DNA of 64,000 bases from Gilliamella apis (GTDB taxonomy: Bacteria; Pseudomonadota; Gammaproteobacteria; Enterobacterales; Orbaceae). The DNA is taken from NCBI RefSeq assembly GCF_002142155.1, contig NZ_NASD01000011.1, forward strand, positions 25,117-89,116. The letters run 5' to 3'. Below, piece after piece: positions 1 through 8,892 of this stretch. The notes below the pieces were generated by a model. The model saw nothing but the letters and a program-made list of their open reading frames with translations. It made no database searches and had not been told where the DNA came from. Position 1 is the first letter of the stretch. Each line of letters opens with the position of its first letter. The translations under genes were made by a program, and so were the position numbers.

Positions 1-2
1 AT

Positions 3-53
3 ATTAATGAAACTTTTCATGATCAAAATATTTATGGTTTGATTGTCGATTAA
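3..53 (+). CDS. possible 3' end of a gene truncated by the window edge
   Basis: An open frame enters from the left edge and stops with TAA at 51-53. The 16 visible residues end in NIYGLIVD, which reads like a normal protein C-terminus. The IS element begins 34 bases later. The fragment is too short to identify and could be chance. Confidence 0.25.
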   Translation: MNETFHDQNIYGLIVD

Positions 54-87
54 GTTTAATTATTTGCTGATAAAAAAACCGACCTAA

Positions 88-112
88 TGAAGTGACCCCA
101 TAAAGTTGGACA
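88..112 (+). repeat. IS terminal inverted repeat (orfB side)
   Basis: The sequence begins TGAAGTGACCCC and ends AGTTGGACA. It pairs with the repeat at 1495-1519, with mismatches at four of 25 positions. It marks the outer end next to orfB. Confidence 0.8.
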
Positions 113-118
113 CTTTTA

Positions 119-922
119 TTAAGCGGCTTGTAAGGCCTGATTTCGATATTCAACCGGAGTCAGGCCTTTTAATTTGGCCTTAATCCGTTTGGTGTTGTAG
201 TATTCTATATATTCTTCTATTTTTTCAATCAATTCATCTGCATCTTTAAAGCATTGTCCATGATACATTTCTGATTTTAATAGACCAAAAAAGTTTTCAG
301 CTACCGCATTATCTAAACAATTTCCTTTTCTGGACATACTTTGTTTGATGCCATTATTAGCTAGTAGCTTCTGATAATGGCAATTTCTATATTGCCAGCC
401 TTGGTCACTATGTAGTAACGGTTTTTCATACTGTTTCAATCGTGATATCCCTTTTTGAAGCATATCTGTCACCAAGGTCAAACGTGCATTTTTAGCCACT
501 TTATAAGCTATTACTTCTTGATTATATAAATCGATAATGGGCGATAGGTAAATTTTCTCTTCATTTACCTTAAATTCTGTGACATCCGTTACCCATTTTT
601 CATTCGGTCTCGATGATTCAAAATCTCTTTTAAGATAATTAGCTACTGTTTTACCTGTCTCTCCACGATAAGAACGATATTTTTTAGGTCTTACTGTCGA
701 TTTGAGATTAAGTTGACCCATTAATCGTTGTACCGTTTTATGATTGAGCTTAATGCCTTCATTTATCAACGTTAAATGAATTCGCCGATAACCATAACGC
801 CCTTTATGTTCATGGTAAATCGATTCTATACGTTTTAACTCATTTTCATAAGCAGACGGCATTTTCAACCTATTAACATGATAATAAAAAACACTTTTTG
901 CCAGTTTTGTTGCTGATAGCAA
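119..922 (-). CDS. IS3-family transposase OrfB (DDE integrase core)
   Basis: This is the catalytic half of an IS3-family transposase, about 267 residues from a TTG. An N-terminal HTH_21-type segment (HKGRYGYRRIHLTL) precedes an rve integrase core. The acidic triad is visible as WVTDVTEF, LLHSDQGWQYR and CLDNAVAENFF, with K/R residues after the Glu as is usual. In this family OrfB is normally not made alone but as an OrfAB fusion by -1 frameshifting. The open frame continues upstream of the TTG to the A6 run at 967-972 in exactly the -1 frame, consistent with that mode. The OrfB frame itself is intact. Confidence 0.9.
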   Translation of the reverse strand: MLSATKLAKSVFYYHVNRLKMPSAYENELKRIESIYHEHKGRYGYRRIHLTLINEGIKLNHKTVQRLMGQLNLKSTVRPKKYRSYRGETGKTVANYLKRDFESSRPNEKWVTDVTEFKVNEEKIYLSPIIDLYNQEVIAYKVAKNARLTLVTDMLQKGISRLKQYEKPLLHSDQGWQYRNCHYQKLLANNGIKQSMSRKGNCLDNAVAENFFGLLKSEMYHGQCFKDADELIEKIEEYIEYYNTKRIKAKLKGLTPVEYRNQALQAA

Positions 923-960
923 ATGTTTTAAGGAATACTGATATTTAAGAGCTAAAACAA

Positions 961-1472
961 CTAACGTTTTTTCTTTGTTTGTTGTCGTTTTGCTTGCTTT
1001 AGCTCTTCGAACTTTTTTAGAACAGCATTTTCTGCTCGTAGATAAGCAATTTCCTCTTTTAATTCTTCAATTATTTTTTCGTCATCACTGTGAGTGGGTT
1101 CAATGCGGGGGTGCTTCATACAGGGTCTTCCTCTGGAACGATATTCAAGCCCTCGGAAACCTTTTTTATGATATCTATCAAGCCAAACAAATAGAAGACC
1201 GGGGGAGCTTAAATTAAGCATAGCACTAGTGTGCTGTGCCCGAGAGACCAATTATTTGTCCACATTAATTTTAATGCTTGTAATCTTGCTTCAGCATGAC
1301 GTAAATGAGGTGTTGGTTGAAAGGCGTTATCACCATGAATCGCAACCACTTGGGACCAATATCGAATCTGACGAGAAGATATCGCATATTTTTTTGAAAG
1401 AATTTCCGATGATTCTCCTGATAAGAATTCATTAGCTATGATAATTTTTAAATCTCGACTATATTTTGACAT
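961..1472 (-). pseudogene. IS3-family OrfA, frameshifted by a 5-bp tandem duplication
   Basis: OrfA supplies the helix-turn-helix that binds the IS ends. The N-terminal part starts at ATG 1472 behind an AGGGGG ribosome-binding site and carries an HTH (ILSKKYAISSRQIRYW). The C-terminal part, in another frame, has a second HTH-like stretch and a leucine-rich coiled coil (IIEELKEEIAYLRAENAVLKK). The two frames are separated by TGTGC repeated twice in tandem at 1230-1239. Removing one 5-bp unit restores one continuous reading frame. As written the first frame stops after about 87 residues. A sequencing error is possible, but a simple tandem duplication is a common natural lesion. Confidence 0.85.
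967..972 (-). other. A6 slippery site for -1 programmed frameshift (orfA to orfB)
   Basis: Read on the minus strand, orfA ends AAG AAA AAA CGT TAG. A one-base backward slip on the run of six A enters the frame that leads, without a stop, into orfB. IS150 and relatives use an A-rich slippery run at this position. The frame relation was checked by coordinate arithmetic: orfA codons start at 0 mod 3, while orfB codons and the slipped frame start at 1 mod 3. Confidence 0.7.
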
Positions 1473-1494
1473 AAAAAGACCCCCTGTAATTGGT

Positions 1495-1519
1495 TGTCCA
1501 ACTATTGGGGGGCACTTCA
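1495..1519 (-). repeat. IS terminal inverted repeat (orfA side)
   Basis: Read on the minus strand the sequence starts TGAAGTGCCCCC and ends AGTTGGACA, matching the end at 88-112. It lies just upstream of the orfA ribosome-binding site. Confidence 0.8.
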
Positions 1520-1545
1520 AATTGTTTAATAAATGTGCTTAACGA

Positions 1546-2994
1546 TTATTTGATTATAAAATAACCATAGGCGATTAAACCTAAAACAATAATAATTGAA
1601 GATATTGCAATCATATACTTGGTTTTAAATTGGTATTTCTTTACTTCACCAAGTGAAAGTTCAATATGTTTATTTTTATTATCAAAATAGTAATAAAGAG
1701 GTAAACCAATTAGTGTTAACACTATCGAGGCTATCCCATTTACAGTTTGGTGAATTAACATACCGTATATAACATATCCAGCACCTAAAATAGCGATAAG
1801 AGGAATAACTGGGTAACCAATGACTTTATAAGGTCTTGGGATATCAGCAAATTTTTTCCTGGCGATAATTACCCCAATAAACGTTAATAGATAAAAAACC
1901 CAAATGGAGAACATCGAAATTTCAGATAAGCGATCAGCATCAAGTAGCGTTGAATAAAGGAAGGAAAACACAACTAGGATAATAATTGCATTCACCGGTG
2001 AACGACTATCGTCATCAATGGTACTTAGGAATTTTGCTCCAATAATGGTTCCTCGCTCTCCCATGCTAAAGATAGTTCGAGATAATGTCATGATATAACC
2101 ATTAATACCACCTAGAATTGAAACCATAATACCAACAGCAACTAAATTACCACCTAAATGTCCAAACATGCGCTGTGAAGCAACTGCTGAAGCGTCATGG
2201 CCAAGCGTAACCATTTCTTGTACTGGAAATATCTTGAACAGTGCAATATTAATACATGCATAAACAATTACTAAAAATATTATGCCTAGAATAATTGCTT
2301 TAGGTAATACTTTTGATGGATTACGAATTTCACCCGCAACCGATGCAACTTGTGCCCAGCCATCATATGCAAATAGCGTTGCCAAAATTGCTACTGCAAA
2401 TGGCGCATAAGTTTCAATACCTTGACCACTAGCACTAAATAGTGCAACTTGCCCATTACCTTTCCATAATCCAAATATTGCTAACAATAAGATTGGGACA
2501 AGCTTACAAAAAGTAGCAATCGTTTGCAGATATCCAGCCTGTTTCACGCCTATTGAATTAATGCATGCAATAAGCCCCAAAACACCAGCGCTTACCGCCA
2601 TACGATAGGCATCATTGATCCCAAATAATAAACAAAATACTGAGCTAAAGTAACCAACCAAAGCACCAACTAAAGATGGCGCAAAAAGCACAGTGATCAT
2701 CCAACCATATAGATGAGAAACTTTAGCTCCATAAATTTTTTCTAAATAAACCAGCATGCCCCCAGTTTTTGGGAACATAACACCAAGTTCACATAACGTT
2801 AAACCACCACAAATTGAAAAAATTCCACCAATAATCCACGCTAACAAAGCAAAATTATAATCGCCAGCGACTTCTAATACAGCGGGTGGTTTCATAAATG
2901 CACCTGCGCCTAAAACCATTCCAACAACTAGTGATAATGCGGAAACTAAACCAAGATCTTTCCGCAAATTATTCTCTAAATTGTGTTCAGACAT
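1546..2994 (-). CDS. APC-superfamily amino acid permease
   Basis: This 482-residue inner-membrane protein has about 12 hydrophobic segments and the APC/LAT N-terminal signature VVGMVLGAGAFMKPP, in which the broken first helix carries the GxG substrate-binding turn. It continues with FPKTGGMLVYLEKIYG, typical of the amino acid/polyamine/organocation superfamily. SteT-like serine/threonine exchangers are among the closest in style, but substrate cannot be told from sequence alone. The ATG at 2994 is preceded by AAGAGG six bases upstream. No partner gene adjoins it: the IS lies downstream and adhP upstream with its own terminator between. Family is certain, substrate is not. Confidence 0.85.
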   Translation of the reverse strand: MSEHNLENNLRKDLGLVSALSLVVGMVLGAGAFMKPPAVLEVAGDYNFALLAWIIGGIFSICGGLTLCELGVMFPKTGGMLVYLEKIYGAKVSHLYGWMITVLFAPSLVGALVGYFSSVFCLLFGINDAYRMAVSAGVLGLIACINSIGVKQAGYLQTIATFCKLVPILLLAIFGLWKGNGQVALFSASGQGIETYAPFAVAILATLFAYDGWAQVASVAGEIRNPSKVLPKAIILGIIFLVIVYACINIALFKIFPVQEMVTLGHDASAVASQRMFGHLGGNLVAVGIMVSILGGINGYIMTLSRTIFSMGERGTIIGAKFLSTIDDDSRSPVNAIIILVVFSFLYSTLLDADRLSEISMFSIWVFYLLTFIGVIIARKKFADIPRPYKVIGYPVIPLIAILGAGYVIYGMLIHQTVNGIASIVLTLIGLPLYYYFDNKNKHIELSLGEVKKYQFKTKYMIAISSIIIVLGLIAYGYFIIK

Positions 2995-3114
2995 AAATAA
3001 CCTCTTAAACTGATCAATAAAGCAAAACTTGCCTATAATAGGACTTTATTTATAAAAAACAAGCAAGATTAACTTTAATCGAAAAAAGCTTTCCAAATCA
3101 GAAATTATTATCAA

Positions 3115-3146
3115 TAAAAAAGTCAGCATAAAGCTGACTTTCAATG
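3115..3146 (-). terminator. rho-independent terminator after adhP
   Basis: On the minus strand the arms AAAGTCAGC and GCTGACTTT enclose a five-base TTTAT loop and are followed by a T-rich run. It lies 24 bases past the adhP stop and separates adhP from the permease gene. Confidence 0.8.
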
Positions 3147-3166
3147 AGTTAATCACTTAATAATTA

Positions 3167-4198
3167 CTATTTTTTCTTCATTTTCATATCAATAACCATA
3201 CGACCACGAATTTTACCTGCTTTCATCTCGTCAATCATATCATTGATATCTTCAAGAGGGCGTTTTTCAACCATTGGTACAACTTTACCTTCAGCACTAA
3301 AACGAAATGCTTCCGCTAAATCTTCTCGAGTACCAACTAATGAGCCTAACACTTGAATGCCATCTAAAACTGTTTTAGGAATACTTAAATCCATTGTTTC
3401 AGAAGGTAACCCCAGAGCCACAACTCGGCCTAATGGACGTACAGAACCAATAGCCTGATTGAATGCTGTTTTAGTAACTGAAGTTACTACCGCTCCATGC
3501 ACACCACCACCGGTATGTTCTTTAATGTAAGCACCAACATCAGCCACTTTTTTAGGATTGACCACTAAATCAGCACCAAGCTTCTTACATAACTCTAGCT
3601 GGCTATCACTGTTACTAATCGCAACAACTTTATTGTTAAAAACATTTTTACCATATTCGATAGCCAAAGTACCAAGTCCACCAATACCAAAAACTGCTAG
3701 CCATTGACCAGGTTTAGTGTCAGCAACCTTAATTCCTTTATAAGTAGTTACACCTGCACAAGTCACACTAGTTGCTTGAGCTGGATCTAAGCCATCTGGC
3801 ACTTTTACCGCATAATCAGCTTTAACAATACATTGTTCAGCCATACCACCATCGACAGTATAACCTGAGTTTAAAGCACTTCGGCAAAATGTTTCGTTAC
3901 CAGATATACAATATTCACAGGTACCGCAACCTGCATGGAACCATGCAATACTAACACGATCTCCAACCTTCAAACTTTTTACATCAGGTGCAATTTTAGT
4001 CACAATACCCACACCTTCATGACCAATTACTCGACCTGGTTTTTTACCGAAATCGCCAGCAGCGACATGAAGATCAGTGTGACAAAGCCCACAATACTCA
4101 ACCTCAACTAAAGCCTCCCCTGCCTCTAATGGGCGAACAGGAACGTCTTTAATTTCGACTTGACCATCGCATTCTTGTCTAATAACTGCAGCTTTCAT
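3167..4198 (-). CDS. adhP: zinc-dependent alcohol dehydrogenase, propanol-preferring type
   Basis: This cytosolic NAD-dependent, zinc-containing alcohol dehydrogenase interconverts primary alcohols and aldehydes. The 343 residues align throughout with E. coli AdhP (336). Catalytic zinc ligands are seen in CGLCHTDLH (Cys39, His40) and GHEGVG (His60). The structural zinc site is C91, C94, C97 and C105. The Rossmann nucleotide loop is FGIGGLG near residue 172. A TAGGAG ribosome-binding site lies just before the ATG. The gene stands alone, with a terminator behind it and about 230 AT-rich bases before the next start. A fermentative role is inferred from the family. Confidence 0.93.
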   Translation of the reverse strand: MKAAVIRQECDGQVEIKDVPVRPLEAGEALVEVEYCGLCHTDLHVAAGDFGKKPGRVIGHEGVGIVTKIAPDVKSLKVGDRVSIAWFHAGCGTCEYCISGNETFCRSALNSGYTVDGGMAEQCIVKADYAVKVPDGLDPAQATSVTCAGVTTYKGIKVADTKPGQWLAVFGIGGLGTLAIEYGKNVFNNKVVAISNSDSQLELCKKLGADLVVNPKKVADVGAYIKEHTGGGVHGAVVTSVTKTAFNQAIGSVRPLGRVVALGLPSETMDLSIPKTVLDGIQVLGSLVGTREDLAEAFRFSAEGKVVPMVEKRPLEDINDMIDEMKAGKIRGRMVIDMKMKKK

Positions 4199-4425
4199 TT
4201 GTTTCTCCTAAAATAATTACAATTTAAAAATATCACTGGATTCATTTTAAACTATTTATTTAGAAAAAATATGCGCTATTTCACATTTATCAATAAAAAT
4301 GAGAATTATTCATTATTCCTTTCTATGTACAGTCCTAAATTGTTAAATAACAAACCTTGATAATTATAAAGGTCCAACAAATTGGATTCATAACCAAACA
4401 TATACCTAAAAAATAATATAAATAT

Positions 4426-4647
4426 GTGATATTGATATCTCTCATCTTTACTAAAAATTTTTATAGTCAAGGCTTTCAATTAATTTTTATGCTCATGACA
4501 GAATTAAATCCATTTATTAACAATTTAGCGGTCGGTGTTGGAATATATAGTTTATATAAACTGGATAATAATGACTTCGTAGCAGGATTACAGCGTAGTG
4601 TTAAAGCTGGTGTAATACGAATAGTTGAGCTTGGCAAGAATCAGTGA
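4426..4647 (+). CDS. hypothetical small protein with its own terminator
   Basis: I do not recognise this 73-residue frame, in which the best-looking part starts at an internal Met (MTELNPF, from about 4492). Its second half (VGVGIYSLYKLDNNDFVAGLQRS) has the residue mix of a real protein rather than of translated AT-rich spacer. No convincing ribosome-binding site precedes either start. What favours expression is the 11-bp hairpin with a T-run 18 bases past the stop, oriented for plus-strand transcripts; no other plus-strand gene is near. It could be the 3' remnant of a longer gene. Flanked by adhP and an MFS gene, both on the minus strand. Confidence 0.35.
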   Translation: MILISLIFTKNFYSQGFQLIFMLMTELNPFINNLAVGVGIYSLYKLDNNDFVAGLQRSVKAGVIRIVELGKNQ

Positions 4648-4664
4648 AATAGTCTAGATATGAT

Positions 4665-4707
4665 TTTTGAGGAACATAAAAACCCTGTTCCTCAAAATTT
4701 TTCTTTT
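4665..4707 (+). terminator. strong rho-independent terminator (plus strand)
   Basis: Arms TTTTGAGGAAC (4665-4675) and GTTCCTCAAAA (4687-4697) pair perfectly over 11 bp with an 11-base loop, followed by TTTTTCTTTT. The T-run lies on the plus-strand side, so it fits transcripts of the small frame at 4426-4647. It is also one copy of a GAGGAAC motif seen near 18.1 and 39.7 kb. Confidence 0.75.
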
Positions 4708-4717
4708 CCCATTGAGG

Positions 4718-6055
4718 TTAAGCAATATCTTTTGCCACATATTTTTGGCTATTGTTATTAACTAATAAGAATAGTCCAATTAAAGCGCCTAATACAAATA
4801 ATCCAACCACATAAATTGCCGGTGCCATTTTACTAACAAAATCACTAAAAAATGAAATCAGTAATGGGGTTAAACCACCGGCAATAGCATAAGCCATATT
4901 AAATGAAAATGATACGCCACTATAGCGAACCTGAGTTGGGAATACCTTAACCATAAAATAAGCAAAAGAGCCAACAATTCCGACACTAGAACCGGCTAAG
5001 AAATAAGTGATAAAGAGAAGATTTGCGTTTTCTAATGATAAATAAAATATAGCAATCATGATAGCAGCAATACTACAACCAATAACCAGCACTTTGCCCA
5101 TTGCAAATTTATCCATCATCATGCCATAAAACGTACAACTAATGATAAGTCCAATGATAGCTAATATATTACCTTGTAAAGCGTCAATTGCAGAAAAACC
5201 AAATTGCTTTTGTAATAAAATTGGCGTCATTAACATTATTACCATAATACCGGCAGATAACACCCAAGTCAGTAACATTGATAAAATAGTTTGTGGTAAA
5301 TACTGGGTTAAAACGGTTATCACAGGTAATTTTTTAGATAACTCTTCATTCTTACGTTTTTGAATTTCTAAAAAAATCGGTGTTTCTTTTAACCAACGAC
5401 GAAGATACATAGCAATTAAGCCAAAAATACCACCAATAATAAATGGTACTCGCCAGCCCCAATCGTTCATTTGTTCTATTGATACACTTTTACTCATTAT
5501 GGTAGATACTAATGAACCCAGCAAAATACCTAAACTTAAACCACTGGTTAAAATACCACAGGCTAGGCCAATTTTATTTTTAGGTACATGTTCAGCAACA
5601 AATGTCCACGCCCCAGGCACTTCACCACCTACCGCAAGCCCCTGGCATAATCGCATCATTAAGAGTAATAATGGTGCAAAAATACCGATATTGGCATAAG
5701 TAGGTAAACAACCAATAAATAATGTTGGTAACGCCATTAATAGAATACTAAGTGTAAACATTCTTTTGCGGCCAAACATATCACCAAAGTGAGCCATCAC
5801 AATACCACCAAAAGGACGAATCAAATAACCAGCAGCAAATATGCCAAAAGTTTGAACTTGACTTAACCATGCTGGCATATCATCCGGAAAAAATAGATGG
5901 CTTATCGTAATTGAAAAAAAGACAAATATAATAAAATCATAAAATTCTAATGCACCACCTAATGCTGATAGAGCTAAGGTTTTATAATCTTGATTATTTA
6001 ATGTTCGCACATTTGTAACTATTATAGAATCTGGCATAATCATCCGTGTAAACAT
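4718..6055 (-). CDS. MFS transporter, metabolite:H+ symporter (MHS) family
   Basis: A 445-residue inner-membrane carrier with 12 predicted helices. The start of helix 1 reads GGALEFYDFIIFVFF, and the 2-3 loop reads RPFGGIVMAHFGDMFGRKRMF. Both are hallmarks of the metabolite:H+ symporter family (ProP, KgtP, ShiA and relatives). A further MHS signature is GLAVGGEVPGAWTFVAEHVP. Members carry organic acids or compatible solutes; the substrate here cannot be assigned. It is divergent from the LacD-like aldolase gene with about 165 bases between, so a link to sugar catabolism is possible but unproven. No good ribosome-binding site precedes ATG 6055; Met codons at 6043 and 6037 are alternatives. Confidence 0.85.
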   Translation of the reverse strand: MFTRMIMPDSIIVTNVRTLNNQDYKTLALSALGGALEFYDFIIFVFFSITISHLFFPDDMPAWLSQVQTFGIFAAGYLIRPFGGIVMAHFGDMFGRKRMFTLSILLMALPTLFIGCLPTYANIGIFAPLLLLMMRLCQGLAVGGEVPGAWTFVAEHVPKNKIGLACGILTSGLSLGILLGSLVSTIMSKSVSIEQMNDWGWRVPFIIGGIFGLIAMYLRRWLKETPIFLEIQKRKNEELSKKLPVITVLTQYLPQTILSMLLTWVLSAGIMVIMLMTPILLQKQFGFSAIDALQGNILAIIGLIISCTFYGMMMDKFAMGKVLVIGCSIAAIMIAIFYLSLENANLLFITYFLAGSSVGIVGSFAYFMVKVFPTQVRYSGVSFSFNMAYAIAGGLTPLLISFFSDFVSKMAPAIYVVGLFVLGALIGLFLLVNNNSQKYVAKDIA

Positions 6056-6221
6056 TTTTTTACAAACAGTCTATTAATCTGTACTAATATACCGGAACAA
6101 ATTGCCATTTAAAAGAAAATATCAAAAAGTTCACACAAAATTAAAACTAGCACTAAATGATTAATAATTAGCCAAATAAAAACCTACAATGAAAAAATCT
6201 TATTAAATGGAGAGTTTTAAA

Positions 6222-7262
6222 ATGGCAACAAAATGCATTTCTCGTGGAAAATTCAACCGTATGCAACAATTATCTAACCAAGATGGCGTAATTGCAGCAT
6301 TAGCAATCGATCAGCGTGGTTCTATGGTAAAAATGATGCAAAATGCTGTAGGTCAAGAACGTTATAATATTGATATGGTGTATGAATTTAAAGAGCTTGT
6401 TTCTCAGGAATTAACCAAATATGTTAGTGCCATTTTACTGGATGAAGAACTCGGTTTTAAAGGCATGGCAGCAAAAAATAAAAATGCTGGTTTAATTATG
6501 TCTTATGAAAAAACTGGCTACGATGCCAATACACCAGGACGTTTACCAGATATTTTACCGGAAGATTCACTTCAACGTTTATTAAAAAAAGGAGCTGATG
6601 CCGCAAAAGTACTGGTCTATTATAATCCTGACGATCCGCAAGATATTTTAGATAAAAAACACGCCTTTTTAGAACGTTTAGGCAATGAAGCGAGAGCGGC
6701 TGACATTCCAGTATTTGTTGAGCCTATTGTTTATGATAATGTGGTAACTGATGATAAAAGTCCTGAATTCGCAAAAATAAAACCACAAAAAGTTATCAAG
6801 ACAATTGAAGAATTTACTAAAGATCACTATTACATCGATATCTTAAAAGTAGAAGTGCCAGTGCTATTTAAAAATGTTGCAGGATTTAACGATAATAATC
6901 CAGTAGTTTATTCACAACAAGAAGCTGCCGATTATTTCAAACAAGCAAGTGATGTTGCGACTCGTCCTTTCATTTATTTAAGTGCAGGCGTACCAACTAA
7001 AACTTTCCATGAAGAACTCATTTTTGCCGGAGAGCACGGCGCCAAATATAGCGGTATTCTAGGAGGTCGAGCTACTTGGTTTGAGGGTATTGAAGCATAT
7101 GCTAAAAATGGTAAAGATGGCTTAAAACGTTGGCTTGATACTATTGGACGTGAAAATGTTGAACAACTTAATAAGATTTTAAAACAATATGCAACCCCAT
7201 GGTACGATGTATATGGTGGTAAAGACAAAATTGAAATTATTGATCTTAAATTAAGTAATTAA
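6222..7262 (+). CDS. lacD: class I tagatose-1,6-bisphosphate aldolase family protein (LacD-like)
   Basis: LacD-type aldolases cleave tagatose 1,6-bisphosphate to dihydroxyacetone phosphate and glyceraldehyde 3-phosphate through a lysine Schiff base. The chain aligns across its length with Gram-positive LacD: ALAIDQRGSM near the N-terminus, SAILLDEELG, MSYEKTGYD, DILKVEVPV with the probable catalytic Lys, and YLSAGVPTKTF before GILGGRATW. At about 346 residues it is slightly longer than LacD (about 325). The start is taken at ATG 6222 because GGAGAG lies seven bases before it; an in-frame ATG at 6207 lacks such a site. No tagatose kinase, isomerase or PTS gene is adjacent, which is unusual. 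Confidence 0.85.
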   Translation: MATKCISRGKFNRMQQLSNQDGVIAALAIDQRGSMVKMMQNAVGQERYNIDMVYEFKELVSQELTKYVSAILLDEELGFKGMAAKNKNAGLIMSYEKTGYDANTPGRLPDILPEDSLQRLLKKGADAAKVLVYYNPDDPQDILDKKHAFLERLGNEARAADIPVFVEPIVYDNVVTDDKSPEFAKIKPQKVIKTIEEFTKDHYYIDILKVEVPVLFKNVAGFNDNNPVVYSQQEAADYFKQASDVATRPFIYLSAGVPTKTFHEELIFAGEHGAKYSGILGGRATWFEGIEAYAKNGKDGLKRWLDTIGRENVEQLNKILKQYATPWYDVYGGKDKIEIIDLKLSN

Positions 7263-7305
7263 TCGTTTTTGTAGAGATTTAAATAAATAACTTAAATAAC
7301 AGATA

Positions 7306-7341
7306 AGAGTACAAGTTTTATTCCTATTTTTCTTGTACTCT
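7306..7341 (+). terminator. stem-loop between convergent lacD-like gene and grxB
   Basis: Arms AGAGTACAAG and CTTGTACTCT pair over 10 bp with a 16-base T-rich loop. An outer AATAACA/TGTTATT pairing extends it. It lies between convergent genes and may serve both directions, though the flanking T-runs are weak. Confidence 0.55.
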
Positions 7342-7410
7342 TGTTATTAAATGAACAATTTGCCTATTATTTAATCATCATTTTTGTATACAATAGGATT
7401 CTACTTTTTG

Positions 7411-8061
7411 TTAAACCGCCTGATCAAAAAACAGGTTTACCTTACTTAGTTCAGCCATTGACTCTAAATAGGCTTTAATTTTTGTAGGGAAAATGAGACC
7501 TTTAACACAGGTTAAATTGCGTAATATCGGAAATAAACATATATCATCCCAAGATAATGTGCCATTACATGCATTCGATGCCACAATTAATGGTTCAAGC
7601 TGATTTAATAAATCAGATATCTTAGCAATTAATGCATCAGTTTCGGCAAGGCAATCAGCAAACGAACCCAATTTTTTACTCTTATTTGTAATAAAATTAT
7701 CAATAGCAGCTTGAGTGGCAAATTCAGCTAAGCCTAATTTTACATATCGTGGACACTCTAACTTATAATCATATTGTTGAAATTGTTTAATTAATGCTTC
7801 AATTTCTGGATTTTTAACTCCACTTAAGATAGGGCCTTTACCATAATTACTATCAACATAAGCAACAATATCAAGACTTTCTGGCATATAGCTACCATCT
7901 TCCTTTTGTAAGATTGGCACCATTTTTTCACCAATCATACTTGTCGGTGATTTAACATCATCGCTGAGAAAGACATGCTGTTCAACTGGAATATTTTTTA
8001 AACCAAAAATCATTCTTGCCCGTACGCAAAAAGGACAATGTTCATAAATATACAATTTCAT
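7411..8061 (-). CDS. grxB: glutaredoxin 2
   Basis: This GST-like glutaredoxin reduces disulfides with glutathione in the cytosol. The 216 residues match the E. coli Grx2 length (215). The redox pair CPFC is at residues 9-12 in the first strand-helix turn, followed by KMVPILQKEDGSYMPESLDI, which includes the cis-Pro glutathione-binding loop. The C-terminal half is the all-helical GST-like domain specific to Grx2. Its ATG overlaps the end of the upstream membrane-protein gene by four bases, so the two are probably translationally coupled. Confidence 0.93.
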   Translation of the reverse strand: MKLYIYEHCPFCVRARMIFGLKNIPVEQHVFLSDDVKSPTSMIGEKMVPILQKEDGSYMPESLDIVAYVDSNYGKGPILSGVKNPEIEALIKQFQQYDYKLECPRYVKLGLAEFATQAAIDNFITNKSKKLGSFADCLAETDALIAKISDLLNQLEPLIVASNACNGTLSWDDICLFPILRNLTCVKGLIFPTKIKAYLESMAELSKVNLFFDQAV

Positions 8062-8684
8062 ATTCTTCTCCTAAAGCAATCAATGACCCATAACAAAAGA
8101 GCCAGCCCTAAAAACAGTATAAAAACTGATCCTGCAGCATATAGCGCTTTAACATATCCAACCCTAACCACATTAATAAAAGGATATGGATATTGATTAG
8201 TAAGATAACCCCGTATGAAAATATAAATACCATAAATTAACATCGACAAAAACGAACCAACAATGACATTAAACTGAATTCGTCGAAATGGACCCCAAAC
8301 TAACCAACTTAATATACCAATAACCGGTAGAATCACATGTAAACTTTCATTGGTAAACTGTAATAAAGTATTAGGTGGTTTATGTATTCCCCTCAAAATT
8401 AAGTTATAAACTATTGCGGTTATAATCACCCCGACTAAGCCATTTAGTCGTATCACCTTGAAACTATATCGATTACAGTTGGGATTGAAAGTTAAACATA
8501 GACAACTAAATGCCAACATTAGATTGGAAAGTACCGTAAAAAAACTGTAGTAAAATATTATTCGCCCAGTTGGGGTACTTGGTTGCCAAGGTCTTAGCTG
8601 CGTATGCCAATAAATATAAGTTTCAATACCAATAATAAAAAAAGCATATAATGCAATAAAAAGATTAATATTTCGTTTTAACAT
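8058..8684 (-). CDS. Pr6Pr/FAR-17a-like integral membrane protein
   Basis: A 208-residue protein with about six hydrophobic helices. The arrangement RIIFYYSFFTVLSNLMLAF, then NESLHVILPVIGILSWLVWGP and YPFINVVRVGY is typical of Pr6Pr-type bacterial membrane proteins distantly related to the FAR-17a/AIG1 group. Their biochemical role is not settled; the conserved polar residues within helices recall the eukaryotic lipid hydrolases of that group. It is the first gene of a two-gene unit with grxB (four-base overlap). Function remains open. Confidence 0.65.
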   Translation of the reverse strand: MLKRNINLFIALYAFFIIGIETYIYWHTQLRPWQPSTPTGRIIFYYSFFTVLSNLMLAFSCLCLTFNPNCNRYSFKVIRLNGLVGVIITAIVYNLILRGIHKPPNTLLQFTNESLHVILPVIGILSWLVWGPFRRIQFNVIVGSFLSMLIYGIYIFIRGYLTNQYPYPFINVVRVGYVKALYAAGSVFILFLGLALLLWVIDCFRRRI

Positions 8685-8892
8685 AACTTATCATAAAAAA
8701 TAACAGATAATTCAGTATATAGTAGGCAATAGAAAAGATACAAAATATTATTGCAATATCAACTAAAGTTAATGTTTTCATTGACCAAACATTCAATTTT
8801 ATGCATTTCAATTGCAATAATAATGTGACAACTTCAAGTTATTGACAGTTAGTATATAATATTAACAACTATTGAAAATGAGTTGGTTTTTA

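Larger units (their letters stand above)
88..1519 (-). mobile_element. IS3-family insertion sequence, IS150-like
   Basis: A 1432-bp element is bounded by 25-bp imperfect inverted repeats that match at 21 of 25 positions, and it carries orfA and orfB read on the minus strand. Size, two-ORF structure, an A6 slippery site at the end of orfA and the DDE transposase place it in the IS3 family, IS150 group. I see no clear target-site duplication in the flanking bases. OrfA is frameshifted, so this copy probably cannot make a full OrfAB transposase. It lies 27 bp beyond the stop of the APC permease gene. Confidence 0.88.

Noticed and set aside
975..1435. Plus-strand frames inside the IS element
   Set aside because: They run antisense to orfA and have no transposase or accessory-gene features.
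4298..4316. Fur-like palindrome AATGA-N7-TCATT upstream of adhP
   Set aside because: The arm spacing does not fit the 19-bp or 7-1-7 Fur patterns, and adhP is not a typical Fur target.
8842..8860. TTGACA followed by TATAAT before xerD as one promoter
   Set aside because: The two hexamers are only seven bases apart, so they cannot be one -35/-10 pair; the TATAAT alone was used.
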